Source: Oscillospiraceae bacterium (lineage in GTDB: Bacteria > Bacillota > Clostridia > Oscillospirales > Ruminococcaceae). From it: 33,139 nt of DNA. Below are positions 33,102 through 33,139 of the stretch, one piece after another. Where the stretch lies: the NCBI GenBank assembly GCA_029007315.1, contig JAQXHO010000132.1:1-33139 (forward strand). Reading direction: 5' to 3'. The translations under genes were made by a program, and so were the position numbers. The notes under the pieces were generated by a model, which worked only from the letters and a program-made list of their open reading frames with translations, searched no databases and was not told where the DNA came from. The first letter of the stretch is position 1, and the number at the start of each line of letters is the position of its first letter.

Positions 33102-33139
33102 AAAAAATCTGACTGCGCATCTTACGCACAGTCTTTGTG

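Overview
The window looks like chromosome of a rumen or gut Ruminococcus (Oscillospiraceae), close to R. flavefaciens, R. albus or R. champanellensis. Three secreted proteins carry dockerin-type calcium repeats, two of them after Thr-rich linkers. Sporulation genes (spoIIGA-sigE), a CIRCE-controlled groESL operon, cdaA-cdaR and AGGAGG-type ribosome binding sites all fit a low-to-mid GC Firmicute. No phage, IS transposase, CRISPR array or antibiotic-resistance gene is visible.

Layout. 1-5.0 kb (minus strand): response regulator, histidine kinase, HtrA protease, small lipoprotein and luxS, an arrangement that suggests an envelope or secretion-stress module. 5.2-8.6 kb (plus): CIRCE, groES, groEL and a CapA-like lipoprotein. 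8.6-12.4 kb (plus): a DUF3343 protein with a cysteine desulfurase, then cdaA-cdaR for c-di-AMP synthesis. 12.5-15.2 kb: a large dockerin protein of unknown binding modules. 15.2-16.8 kb (minus): spoIIGA-sigE. 16.9-19.4 kb: adhE. 19.5-21.3 kb: a C39-like protease/dockerin protein followed directly by uridine phosphorylase. 21.4-25.6 kb (minus): a polytopic GT-C-like membrane protein, then a lysozyme-like/SH3b/dockerin protein with a structured leader of about 340 nt. 26.1-28.5 kb: glycogen phosphorylase. 28.6-30.4 kb (minus): a second two-component system. 30.6-32.6 kb (plus): VTT membrane protein, pssA and psd, for phosphatidylethanolamine synthesis. 32.8 kb (minus): tRNA-Asn.

The most unusual signal is a dispersed non-coding element in three copies: 1-131, 2671-2746 and 32971-33101. 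The outer two are inverted relative to each other and lie at the two ends of the window, so the window may be an assembly contig broken at a repeat. The copies keep a central core but differ by compensatory changes in two hairpins, which implies selection on structure. Two copies start at, or within 2 bases of, the stop codon of the upstream gene. I do not recognise this family.

Other points worth a look: a Spo0A-like spoIIG promoter with a 21-bp spacer; spoIIGA-sigE without sigG; cdaAR without glmM; a CapA-like lipoprotein with no terminator between it and groEL; three dockerin proteins with no recognisable glycoside hydrolase of plant-polysaccharide type; and a PssA whose signature Arg is Ala.
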